This document shows, piece by piece, positions 1-5,893 of a stretch of 12,183 bases of DNA. The position numbers were made by a program, and so were the translations under genes. The DNA is from SCUN01 sp964343975 (lineage in GTDB: Bacteria; Acidobacteriota; Vicinamibacteria; Vicinamibacterales; SCN-69-37), in NCBI GenBank assembly GCA_964343975.1, contig CAYFLU010000101.1:1-12183 (forward strand). The letters run 5' to 3'. How positions within the stretch are numbered: position 1 is the stretch's first letter; every line of letters begins with the position of its first letter. The notes under the pieces were generated by a model. That model had not been told where the DNA came from. It saw only the letters and a program-made list of their open reading frames with translations, and made no database searches.

Positions 1-92
1 AAGTGCCGGGCGATGAAGAAGACCGCCACGCCCATCGCAAACAGGCCGGCCATGCGTAGGACATGTTCGTAGTTGCGAAATCCTCGGGACAT
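1..92 (-). CDS. N-terminus of a membrane-anchored protein (partial, runs off left edge)
   Basis: The minus strand opens with ATG at 92-90, preceded by a plausible ribosome binding site (GGAAAGGG, about 4-8 nt upstream). The 30 visible residues begin MSRGFRNYEHVLRMAG and continue into a hydrophobic stretch (roughly residues 14-28, AGLFAMGVAVFFIA), which reads as an N-terminal membrane anchor or uncleaved signal. The rest of the gene lies outside the window. The sequence style (a short polar NYEHVLR segment, then one helix) reminds me of membrane-anchored c-type cytochromes in Acidobacteria, but no CXXCH haem motif falls in the visible part, so that identity is only a guess. It is transcribed away from the lipoprotein gene at 322. 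Confidence 0.6.
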   Translation of the reverse strand, partial: MSRGFRNYEHVLRMAGLFAMGVAVFFIARH

Positions 93-197
93 CAGGCCCT
101 TTCCGAAAGAGAACGAGTGCCCGCCGTAAGAGCAAGATCGAGGCCAGCTTTGTGCGATTGCGAACGGTTCCGAAATCCGCGGGTTTTGGCCGATTTC

Positions 198-211
198 GCC
201 GGAAGTCCGGC
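198..211. repeat. Short perfect inverted repeat (6 bp arms)
   Basis: GCCGGA (198-203) and TCCGGC (206-211) are perfect reverse complements separated by AG. The 2-nt spacer is too tight for a good RNA hairpin, and no T-run follows on either strand, so a DNA-level operator-like site is more likely than a terminator. It may also be chance in GC-rich sequence. Confidence 0.3.
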
Positions 212-307
212 AAAAGGCGCGTGAAATAGGAATGAAGTGGGGGTTTTTCTCCTCGTACCTGCGGGAGCTTCCGCGAGAGGCTGTCGGACCGGTGCAGACC
301 AGCCGAT

Positions 308-313
308 AGGAGG
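308..313 (+). promoter_or_regulatory. Shine-Dalgarno AGGAGG that decides a TTG start
   Basis: A perfect AGGAGG lies 8 nt before TTG at 322, which is ideal spacing. The in-frame ATG at 346 has no such site at the right distance. This supports TTG initiation for the lipoprotein. Confidence 0.7.
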
Positions 314-321
314 AATGGACC

Positions 322-1215
322 TTGCAGACCCACTTCCAATACGCGATGAAACGACTCGGCCTCCTGTTCTGTCTGTGCAGCACCGTGTGGGTGGCTGCGT
401 GCGGGTTTCTTCCGACGCCGACCACCCCGACCGATCCCACGACCACCACGACATCGGCGGTGATCTACTCCGCCATTGGCGCCAGCGACGCGTCCGGTGT
501 GGGCAGCTCCAGTCCCTGCCTGCCGTACGTGAACTGCCCGGACGGCATGGGCTACGTGCAGGTGCTGGCCCGCCGCTACACATCAGATGGGAAGACCGTG
601 ACGCTGCAGAACCTCGGCGTGCCCGGCGCGGCGCTCAGCAAGACCTTTCAGGACATCGGTAATCAGGTCAACCGCGGCATCCTGATCAACTTCGTGACCG
701 ACGAGATGCCGTTCGTGAAGACCGACGCGACGCTCGTCACGGTGTTTGCCGGCGGCAACGACGCGAACGCGGTGGCATCGGCCGCCAAGGCCGGCCTCTA
801 CGGCGCGGACCCGACGTCGTGGATCGCGACGCAGATTCAGACATTCGGCAAAGACATGACCACGCTCATCGCCGGCATCAAGGCGCGGGCGCCCAAAGCG
901 AAGATCGTGATCCTCAACCTGCCCAACCTCGCCGCCATGCCGTACATGGCCGGCTCGAGCGCGGCCGACAAGAAAGTGATGCAGTCGATTGCGGTGGGGA
1001 TGAACACGCAGATCAATCTGATGGCCAGCCAGGGCGCCGTGGTCGTGGATTTGATGTGCGACAGCCGCGTGTACAGCCCGTCGATCTTCTCGAGCGACGG
1101 CTTCCACCCGAACGACACGGGGTACGCGCTCTTCACGGATCTGATCTACGCCGCCGTGGCTGCGGCCTCGCCGGCCACACCGAAGAGCGCCTGCTCGGCT
1201 ATGTCGACTTTTTGA
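322..1215 (+). CDS. SGNH/GDSL-type hydrolase, predicted lipoprotein
   Basis: This is probably an envelope-anchored esterase or acyl hydrolase of the SGNH superfamily; the substrate is unknown. From the TTG start the protein has 297 residues. A signal sequence with a lipobox (VAAC, Cys27) predicts lipidation, followed by a Thr/Pro-rich linker (about 30-45). The SGNH blocks are visible in order: block I as GASDASGVG with nucleophile candidate Ser55, block II around NLGVPGA (98-103), block III GGND with Asn146, and block V DGFH with Asp259 and His262. Block I has Ala54 where the classical motif has Asp (GAS rather than GDS). Four cysteines besides the lipobox (66, 72, 246, 291) could form disulfides. 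ATG at 346 is an alternative start and would still leave the lipobox. The 3' end overlaps the convergent kinase gene by 17 bp. Confidence 0.88.
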   Translation: MQTHFQYAMKRLGLLFCLCSTVWVAACGFLPTPTTPTDPTTTTTSAVIYSAIGASDASGVGSSSPCLPYVNCPDGMGYVQVLARRYTSDGKTVTLQNLGVPGAALSKTFQDIGNQVNRGILINFVTDEMPFVKTDATLVTVFAGGNDANAVASAAKAGLYGADPTSWIATQIQTFGKDMTTLIAGIKARAPKAKIVILNLPNLAAMPYMAGSSAADKKVMQSIAVGMNTQINLMASQGAVVVDLMCDSRVYSPSIFSSDGFHPNDTGYALFTDLIYAAVAAASPATPKSACSAMSTF

Positions 1216-3352
1216 TGTTGATGAGCCGGCGCGCCGTGCCGAGCACGTCGCCGAGTTCGAAGGGCTCGCGCAACAGCACGTCACCCGGGTGCGGGTCGAT
1301 CGGCTGATCCTGCGCGAGCAACACCGCGCGCAGGTCCGCATGCGCGTCCCGCAGTTCGTTGGCGACGGTGCGGCCGCCTTCACAGGTCACATCCACCACC
1401 GCGAGATCGACCGGGCCCGGATAGCGCTGCGCGACGAGCAGGGCCTCAGGGCCTGTGGCTGCCGTGAGTACCGGCCGATCCAGGTCCGCGAGCAAGCGCC
1501 GCAGCAGCTGCCGGTTGGTCGGATCCATCTCGACGATCAGCACCGCGCCCGGCACCGTCTGCTTACCGCCCACGGGCTCCACCGGTGACGGCTGCGCGCC
1601 GCGCACAGCCGGCAAGGTGATGGTGAAGCGTGTGCCCACACCGACTTCGCTATCGACGCTGATCGAGCCGCCCGCCTGCTGAATGAGGCCGTGCGTGATC
1701 GCCAGCCCGAGCCCCGCGCCCCGTCCCTGCTTCGTCGTGTAGAACGGCTCGAAGATGTGCGCCATCGTCTCGCGCGTCATGCCGTGGCCGGTGTCCGTCA
1801 CGGTGAACTGCACGACAGACAGATCGGTGTAGGGATTCCCGCCGAGGCTCTCGTAGCCCGGGTTGAAGGTCTCGATGGTCACGACGCCACCCGTCGGCAT
1901 GGCGTCGCGCGCGTTGGTCACGAGGTTGAGGATCGCGCGCTCGAACTGCAGCGGGTCGATCTGCACGACGTCGAGCGTGGCGCCGCGCCGGATCTCGAGC
2001 CGCGTCTTCTCGTCGAGGAGCGGCTTCAGCAGTTGCTCCGCGCGACCGAGCAGGTCATGCAGGCTCACGGTGGCCGGCGAGGTCGGCTGGGTGCGGCCGA
2101 ACGCCATCAGCTGGCCGGCCAGATCCATCGCGCGGCCGCTCGCCGCGAGGATCTCGCGAATCTCTTCCTGCAGCGGATCGTCTTCGGGCAGCTGATCCGC
2201 GAGGATGTCGGTGCGCCCCTGAATCACGTGCACGAGGTTGTTGAAGTCGTGCGCCACAGAGGCGGCGAGACGCGCCACGGCGTCCATCTTGCGCGCGACG
2301 CCGAGCTGGCTCTGCAGCCGCAGTTCCTTCGCTTCCATCTGCTCGCGGTCGCGTTCGAGCACGCGATACGCGATGAGCGCGAGCCCACCGACGGCGACGA
2401 GGCTGAGCGTGGCGACGATCTCGCGCGGCCGCTCGGACGCCGGATCGAACGTCTGCGAGAACTGAATGAGCACATGCACGACCGGCAACAGCATCGCGCC
2501 GAGGAGCAACAGATGCCCGGCGCGCAGATTGCCGCGCGAGGGCGACGACTCGTTGAGCACGCGATGCTCGGCGGCAAAACTGACGCGCGCGGCGCGAGCC
2601 GCCAGCGCGGCCAGCGCCAGCGGCGTGATGCGCAGCACATCGAGCGGCGTGGCGGTCGGCAGCTCGAACCCGCTCAGGTGCCCGATCTGCACGGAGACGT
2701 CGCTCATGAGCGTGACGAGGCCGGCGACGATCAGCCACGTGTAGACCCACGACCAGCGGATCGACCACGCATCACGCCGGCTCATCAGCAGGCGGGTCAC
2801 GATCGTGCAGTCGAGCACGATGAAGAGGTCGTACGTCGGCACTTCGCTCTCGTAGTTGCTGCCCGAGAAGGCGGCCGGAATGAGCACGAAATACGCGAGC
2901 AGGAAGCAGGCCAGGACCACGAGGCCGAAGGTGCGCAGCTGACGCTCGCGCTCCGATAACGTGCCCGTGTGCTGGCGGTGCGGCTGTGTCTCGATGGCCA
3001 GGACGAGTGCCAGATAGCCGGCGAGGTAGCAGAGGTCACCGAAGATCTGCCACCCAATCGTCCAGCGCCCCACCGCGTGGGCCAGCCCATACGGCAGCGC
3101 CACGGTGAGCCAGGCAAACGCGCCGATGCCGATCAGCCGCCAGAACCGTCGCTCGACGTCGTCTTCGATCTGGCGGAACCCCGATCCGATGGCCAGCAGG
3201 ACCAGCGCCAGAAACGGCAGCTCGAGCACGTTGTCCGCGTAGGCATGCAGCCACGGGGCGGGCAGAATGGGGATGAACAGCAGCACCGTGACCACCGACC
3301 ACACCCCGATCACGAGGCGGGCGATGGGATCTTTAAGCAGCGCGTTCAGCAC
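1199..3352 (-). CDS. Polytopic hybrid histidine kinase with degenerate receiver domain
   Basis: A 717-residue membrane sensor kinase. The first ~340 residues carry about 8-10 hydrophobic segments (for example 13-31, 43-59, 70-91, 98-120) and no large soluble sensor domain, so the signal is probably sensed in or near the membrane. A charged linker leads to a HisKA domain (SVAHDFNNL, phospho-acceptor His368) and a complete HATPase domain: N-box NLVTNARDA (Asn480), G1 DTGHGM (Asp520), F-box FEPFYTTK (534-541) and G2 GRGAGLGLA (543-551). A receiver-like domain follows from about 603. It keeps Asp654 but has Glu608-Met609 at the usual acidic pair, Ala680 at the Ser/Thr site and Arg695 for the invariant Lys, so normal phosphotransfer is doubtful. 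The start is GTG with no Shine-Dalgarno. No partner regulator adjoins it. Confidence 0.9.
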   Translation of the reverse strand: MLNALLKDPIARLVIGVWSVVTVLLFIPILPAPWLHAYADNVLELPFLALVLLAIGSGFRQIEDDVERRFWRLIGIGAFAWLTVALPYGLAHAVGRWTIGWQIFGDLCYLAGYLALVLAIETQPHRQHTGTLSERERQLRTFGLVVLACFLLAYFVLIPAAFSGSNYESEVPTYDLFIVLDCTIVTRLLMSRRDAWSIRWSWVYTWLIVAGLVTLMSDVSVQIGHLSGFELPTATPLDVLRITPLALAALAARAARVSFAAEHRVLNESSPSRGNLRAGHLLLLGAMLLPVVHVLIQFSQTFDPASERPREIVATLSLVAVGGLALIAYRVLERDREQMEAKELRLQSQLGVARKMDAVARLAASVAHDFNNLVHVIQGRTDILADQLPEDDPLQEEIREILAASGRAMDLAGQLMAFGRTQPTSPATVSLHDLLGRAEQLLKPLLDEKTRLEIRRGATLDVVQIDPLQFERAILNLVTNARDAMPTGGVVTIETFNPGYESLGGNPYTDLSVVQFTVTDTGHGMTRETMAHIFEPFYTTKQGRGAGLGLAITHGLIQQAGGSISVDSEVGVGTRFTITLPAVRGAQPSPVEPVGGKQTVPGAVLIVEMDPTNRQLLRRLLADLDRPVLTAATGPEALLVAQRYPGPVDLAVVDVTCEGGRTVANELRDAHADLRAVLLAQDQPIDPHPGDVLLREPFELGDVLGTARRLINIKKST

Positions 3353-3386
3353 GGTGAAGCAAGAATATTAAACGGGTACCGCACCG
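3353..3386. promoter_or_regulatory. 34-bp divergent promoter region with AT-rich core
   Basis: Two start codons (GTG at 3352, minus; ATG at 3387, plus) are only 34 bp apart and neither has a Shine-Dalgarno. The only AT-rich stretch is GAATATTAAA (3363-3372), with the palindrome AATATT at 3364-3369. Minus-strand -10 candidates are TAATAT (3370-3365) or TATTCT (3367-3362); the plus candidate is TATTAA (3366-3371). Each matches TATAAT at 4 of 6 bases. Either direction would give a leader of only a few nt. The -35 regions are weak. Confidence 0.4.
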
Positions 3387-3749
3387 ATGACACGGCTGAT
3401 CGGCCTGCTCCTCTTTATTGATGGCGTACTCCAGCTGCTGGTAATACTGGGACTGACTCCGTCGGTCCTCGACCGCAGCCTGCGCGATCAGCTCTTCGCG
3501 GCCGCGCATGTCCTCGCGGGGCTCGCGCTCGCCGTGGCGGGGCAAGGTCTGGCGATGGGGTCGCCGGAGCGCGACGCACCCGCCGCCATGCGCACGGCCG
3601 TCATCGCGCGCTGGGCGCTCATCAGTGCATGTGTCATCGCGCTGGCCGAGACGACGTGGTTCAACTGGACGGAGACGGCGATCCGCGCGGCCTACACCGC
3701 GATCGTGCTCTACATGCTCACGCGCAAGACCACCTTGCCGACCACCTGA
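3387..3749 (+). CDS. Small integral membrane protein, unknown function
   Basis: 120 residues with four predicted membrane segments at about 4-22, 36-57, 70-88 and 97-112, separated by short polar loops; the C-terminus (LTRKTTLPTT) is basic/polar. I recognise no family and no catalytic motif. The regular hydrophobic pattern and the lack of a competing coding frame on the other strand over most of its length argue that it is real. It is divergent from the hybrid kinase (34 bp between starts), so the two may be co-regulated. Its last 40 bp overlap the 3' end of the convergent oxidoreductase gene. There is no Shine-Dalgarno before the ATG, consistent with a very short or absent leader. Confidence 0.65.
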   Translation: MTRLIGLLLFIDGVLQLLVILGLTPSVLDRSLRDQLFAAAHVLAGLALAVAGQGLAMGSPERDAPAAMRTAVIARWALISACVIALAETTWFNWTETAIRAAYTAIVLYMLTRKTTLPTT

Positions 3750-4711
3750 CCTGATTCGAGCAGCGCATGGGCCGCGGCCGCTTCGGCGAGCGGCAGCACG
3801 CGGTGGATCACCGGGCGCACGCGACCACGGCTGAAGAGCGGCCACACCTCGCGCTCGAGCGCGGCCGCGATCTCGCCCTTTTCCTCCGGCGTGCGGATGC
3901 GCAACGTGGACCCGGTGAGCGTGAGCCGACGCAGGATGATCGGGCCGAGCGGAATCTCCGCCGTGGCGCCGCCCATCATGCCGATCTGCACGAGTCGTCC
4001 CTCGCGCGCCAAACACTGGATGTTGCGCGCGGTGTAGGCGCCGCCGACGATGTCGAGGATCACGTCGACGCCGCGCCCCGCCGTGAGCGCTTTCACGCGC
4101 GCGACGAAGTCTTCTGTGCGGTAGTTGATCGCGGCCGTCGCACCGAGCGCGACAGCGGCCGCGCATTTGTCGTCGGAGCCGGCGGTGGCGAGCACCGTGG
4201 CGCCGCGCGCCGTCGCGAGCTGGATTGCCGTCGTGCCGATGCCGCTCGTGCCGCCGTGCACGAGCAGCCACTCGTGCGGCCGCAGGCGTCCGCGTTCCAC
4301 GACGTTGGTCCAGACGGTGAAGTAGGTCTCGGGAATCGCCGCGGCTTCTGTCACGTCGAACTCGGTGGGCATCGGCACGCACGCGAGCCCCGGCGCGACG
4401 CAGCGCTCCGCATAGCCACCGCCAGCGACGAGGGCACAGACACGGTCGCCGACACGCCACACGCGGCCGGTCGCCGACACGGGCGCGCCGCCTCCGAGCG
4501 CCACGATCGTCCCGGCCACTTCGAGGCCGGGAATGTCCGTCACACCCTTTGGCGGCGGATACGTGCCCTCGCGTTGCATCAGATCCGGCCGATTCACGCC
4601 GGCTGCCTCGACCGCGATCAGTACCTCGCCGGAGCCCGGCACGGGCTCCGGACGCTCGACAAGCTGCAGCACATCCGCCTGGCCGGGGCGGGTGATCTCG
4701 ATGGCGCGCAT
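3710..4711 (-). CDS. NAD(P)H:quinone oxidoreductase, PIG3-like, zinc-independent MDR family
   Basis: A cytosolic medium-chain dehydrogenase/reductase of the quinone oxidoreductase/PIG3 branch, expected to reduce quinones with NADPH. The 333-residue length is typical. The N-terminal GroES-like domain holds the family signature around GVNRPDLMQREG (38-49) and PGLEVAGTI (61-69). GDRVCALVAGGGYAE (88-102) and ETYFTVWTN (128-136) are characteristic of PIG3-type enzymes. The nucleotide-binding loop is GGTSGIG (153-159). The end, GQVVGKVVL, matches the family. The frame is open upstream to 5059, but that part antisenses the gene at 4737 and lacks family similarity; homology begins exactly at MRAIEITRPG, so I chose ATG 4711. 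A -10-like TACAAT lies six bases before that ATG. The 3' end overlaps the convergent membrane-protein gene by 40 bp. Confidence 0.93.
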   Translation of the reverse strand: MRAIEITRPGQADVLQLVERPEPVPGSGEVLIAVEAAGVNRPDLMQREGTYPPPKGVTDIPGLEVAGTIVALGGGAPVSATGRVWRVGDRVCALVAGGGYAERCVAPGLACVPMPTEFDVTEAAAIPETYFTVWTNVVERGRLRPHEWLLVHGGTSGIGTTAIQLATARGATVLATAGSDDKCAAAVALGATAAINYRTEDFVARVKALTAGRGVDVILDIVGGAYTARNIQCLAREGRLVQIGMMGGATAEIPLGPIILRRLTLTGSTLRIRTPEEKGEIAAALEREVWPLFSRGRVRPVIHRVLPLAEAAAAHALLESGQVVGKVVLRVSM

Positions 4712-4736
4712 GCAGCGATTGTAGAATCGCTGACGC
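4712..4736. promoter_or_regulatory. Divergent, overlapping -10 elements giving leaderless or near-leaderless starts
   Basis: Only 25 bp separate the ATG at 4711 (minus) from the ATG at 4737 (plus). Minus strand: TACAAT (4723-4718, 5/6 to TATAAT), then exactly 6 nt, then ATG, so the predicted +1 is the A of ATG. Plus strand: TAGAAT (4722-4727, 5/6), then 9 nt, then ATG, for a predicted leader of about 3 nt. The two hexamers overlap by 2 bp. No Shine-Dalgarno is present for either gene, and -35 matches are poor. Confidence 0.6.
4713..4732. repeat. 8-bp perfect inverted repeat spanning the divergent promoter
   Basis: CAGCGATT (4713-4720) and AATCGCTG (4725-4732) are perfect reverse complements with a 4-nt spacer GTAG. 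The repeat covers both -10-like hexamers and fills most of the 25-bp gap. It could be a dimeric regulator site that would block both genes. It could also simply reflect the symmetry of two facing promoters. Confidence 0.55.
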
Positions 4737-5171
4737 ATGTCCGAACCCATCTCGCCGGAACGCCTCCGTCGCCGGGCCACCGCCCGGTTGCTGCAGAAAG
4801 TGCAGCACGCCTTGCCGGTGTATGTGCTCGTGCAGGAGGGCGCACACGCCCTGAGCGAGGGCGCCGAGGGATGGCACCGCTGGCTTGCCATCACCGAAGT
4901 CGTCGTCTCTGTGGCTGTGCTGATCTCACTCGCGGCCGCGTTCAAAGAACACGCAAAGCACCGCCGCCTCAAGACCGCGCCGCACCTCCACACCGGCATC
5001 GACTGGATCGACATCTTCCTTGGCGCCCTGTGCTTCACCGAAGCCTGGGCGAAGTACATGGAGAACGGTCACATCGCCCGTCCGACGATCGTGCTCGGCG
5101 TGGTCATGATCGTCTTTGGGCTGTTCGGCGGAAAGTACCTCGCCTGGCGGCGCGAACGCTTCGGCCGATAA
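4737..5171 (+). CDS. Small membrane protein, unknown function
   Basis: 144 residues. A basic amphipathic N-terminus (RRRATARLLQKVQHAL) is followed by three clear membrane segments at about 51-68, 88-105 and 115-132, and a basic tail (RRERFGR). The loop between the first two helices is rich in His and Lys (HAKHRRLKTAPHLH, residues 72-85), with a further acidic/aromatic patch at 101-112. I do not recognise the family. It is divergent from the quinone oxidoreductase with a shared 25-bp promoter region, so a linked role in redox or membrane chemistry is possible but unproven. The response regulator gene ends 17 bp after it on the opposite strand. Confidence 0.75.
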   Translation: MSEPISPERLRRRATARLLQKVQHALPVYVLVQEGAHALSEGAEGWHRWLAITEVVVSVAVLISLAAAFKEHAKHRRLKTAPHLHTGIDWIDIFLGALCFTEAWAKYMENGHIARPTIVLGVVMIVFGLFGGKYLAWRRERFGR

Positions 5172-5188
5172 GGCTGTGCCGTGATCTG

Positions 5189-5893
5189 CTAGCCGACGAA
5201 CTTGTAGCCGAGTCCGTGCACGGTGTGGATGAATTGCGGCTGCTTCACGTTCGGCTCGATCTTCTGACGCAGCCACGCCACATGCACATCCACGGTGCGG
5301 GTGGACGGCATCGAGTGGTAGCCCCACACTTCATTGAGGAGTTCCTCGCGCGTGAGCGTGGCTTCACGATGCTCGAGGAAGTACTTCAACAGCAGGAACT
5401 CCCGCGCCGAGAGATCGATCACCGCATCGTCGCGCCGGAGCTCGGCTTTGCGCACGTCCATGACGAAGTTCGCGAAGGTGTAGCGCGGCGCATTCGGCGC
5501 GGCGGCCGCGGCCGCGCGGCGCAGCTGCGCTTCCACGCGTGCGAGGAGCTCGAGCATCTCGAATGGCTTGGTGAGGTAGTCGTCGGCGCCCAGCTTGAGG
5601 CCGAGCACCTTGTCGACCACCTGTCCGCGCGCCGTCAGCATGATCACCGGCGTCGTGACCTTGCGCTGGCGCATCTCCTTGACGACATCGAAGCCGCCGA
5701 GCGCGGGCAACATGACATCGAGAATGACGAGATCCCACGGCTCCGTGGTGGCGCGACGCAGGCCGCTCTGGCCGTCGGTGGCGGACGCCACGGTGTAGCC
5801 CTCCGCAGCGAGCCGGTCGGTGAGCGTGAGCACGAGCCCCGGCTCGTCTTCCACGAGCAGAATCCGGCGTCCGGCCGGTACCGGCGTCGTCAT
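5189..5893 (-). CDS. OmpR/PhoB-family response regulator
   Basis: A 234-residue DNA-binding response regulator, the normal length for the family. The receiver domain (about 10-122) has all key residues: acidic pocket Glu15/Asp16, phospho-acceptor Asp59 (LVILDVMLP), Thr87 (IMLTARG) and Lys109 (LTKPF). An Ala-rich linker (126-133) leads to a winged-helix output domain (about 138-234) with LSAREFLLLKYFLEH, the recognition-helix region TRTVDVHVAWLRQKIE, and the usual end HTVHGLGYKFVG. Its ATG overlaps the stop of the upstream kinase as ATGA and has no Shine-Dalgarno of its own, so translation is probably coupled. It is expected to be phosphorylated by that kinase and to bind tandem direct repeats; the 11-bp-phased blocks at 7820-7868 are a candidate target. 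Confidence 0.95.
   Translation of the reverse strand: MTTPVPAGRRILLVEDEPGLVLTLTDRLAAEGYTVASATDGQSGLRRATTEPWDLVILDVMLPALGGFDVVKEMRQRKVTTPVIMLTARGQVVDKVLGLKLGADDYLTKPFEMLELLARVEAQLRRAAAAAAPNAPRYTFANFVMDVRKAELRRDDAVIDLSAREFLLLKYFLEHREATLTREELLNEVWGYHSMPSTRTVDVHVAWLRQKIEPNVKQPQFIHTVHGLGYKFVG

Larger units (their letters stand above)
93..321. other. Intergenic region between two divergent genes
   Basis: This 229-bp gap must hold the promoters of the leftward gene (start 92) and the rightward lipoprotein gene (start 322). I find no convincing -35/-10 pair. An inverted repeat GCCGGA-AG-TCCGGC lies at 198-211 and is flanked by AT-richer sequence. I recognise no riboswitch class, tRNA or small ORF with coding character here. 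ORFs crossing this region on both strands lack family features and look like chance frames in GC-rich DNA. Confidence 0.5.

Noticed and set aside
237..662. 141-codon plus-strand frame overlapping the start of the SGNH lipoprotein
   Set aside because: It shows no hydrophobic or domain pattern and overlaps a frame with a lipobox and all SGNH blocks. The AGGAGG site is spaced for TTG 322; for an ATG at 315 in this frame it would be only about 1 nt away.
1691..2959. 422-codon plus-strand frame opposite the hybrid kinase
   Set aside because: No recognisable domain and Arg/His-biased composition; the kinase on the other strand carries every catalytic box.
4712..5059. N-terminal extension of the quinone oxidoreductase to 5059
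   Set aside because: Family similarity begins at MRAIEITRPG (4711). The extension is Cys/Arg/Ser-rich and antisense to a well-formed membrane-protein gene.
5172..5188. Bidirectional terminator between the convergent genes ending at 5171 and 5189
   Set aside because: The 17-bp gap holds only very short self-complementary stretches and no T-run.
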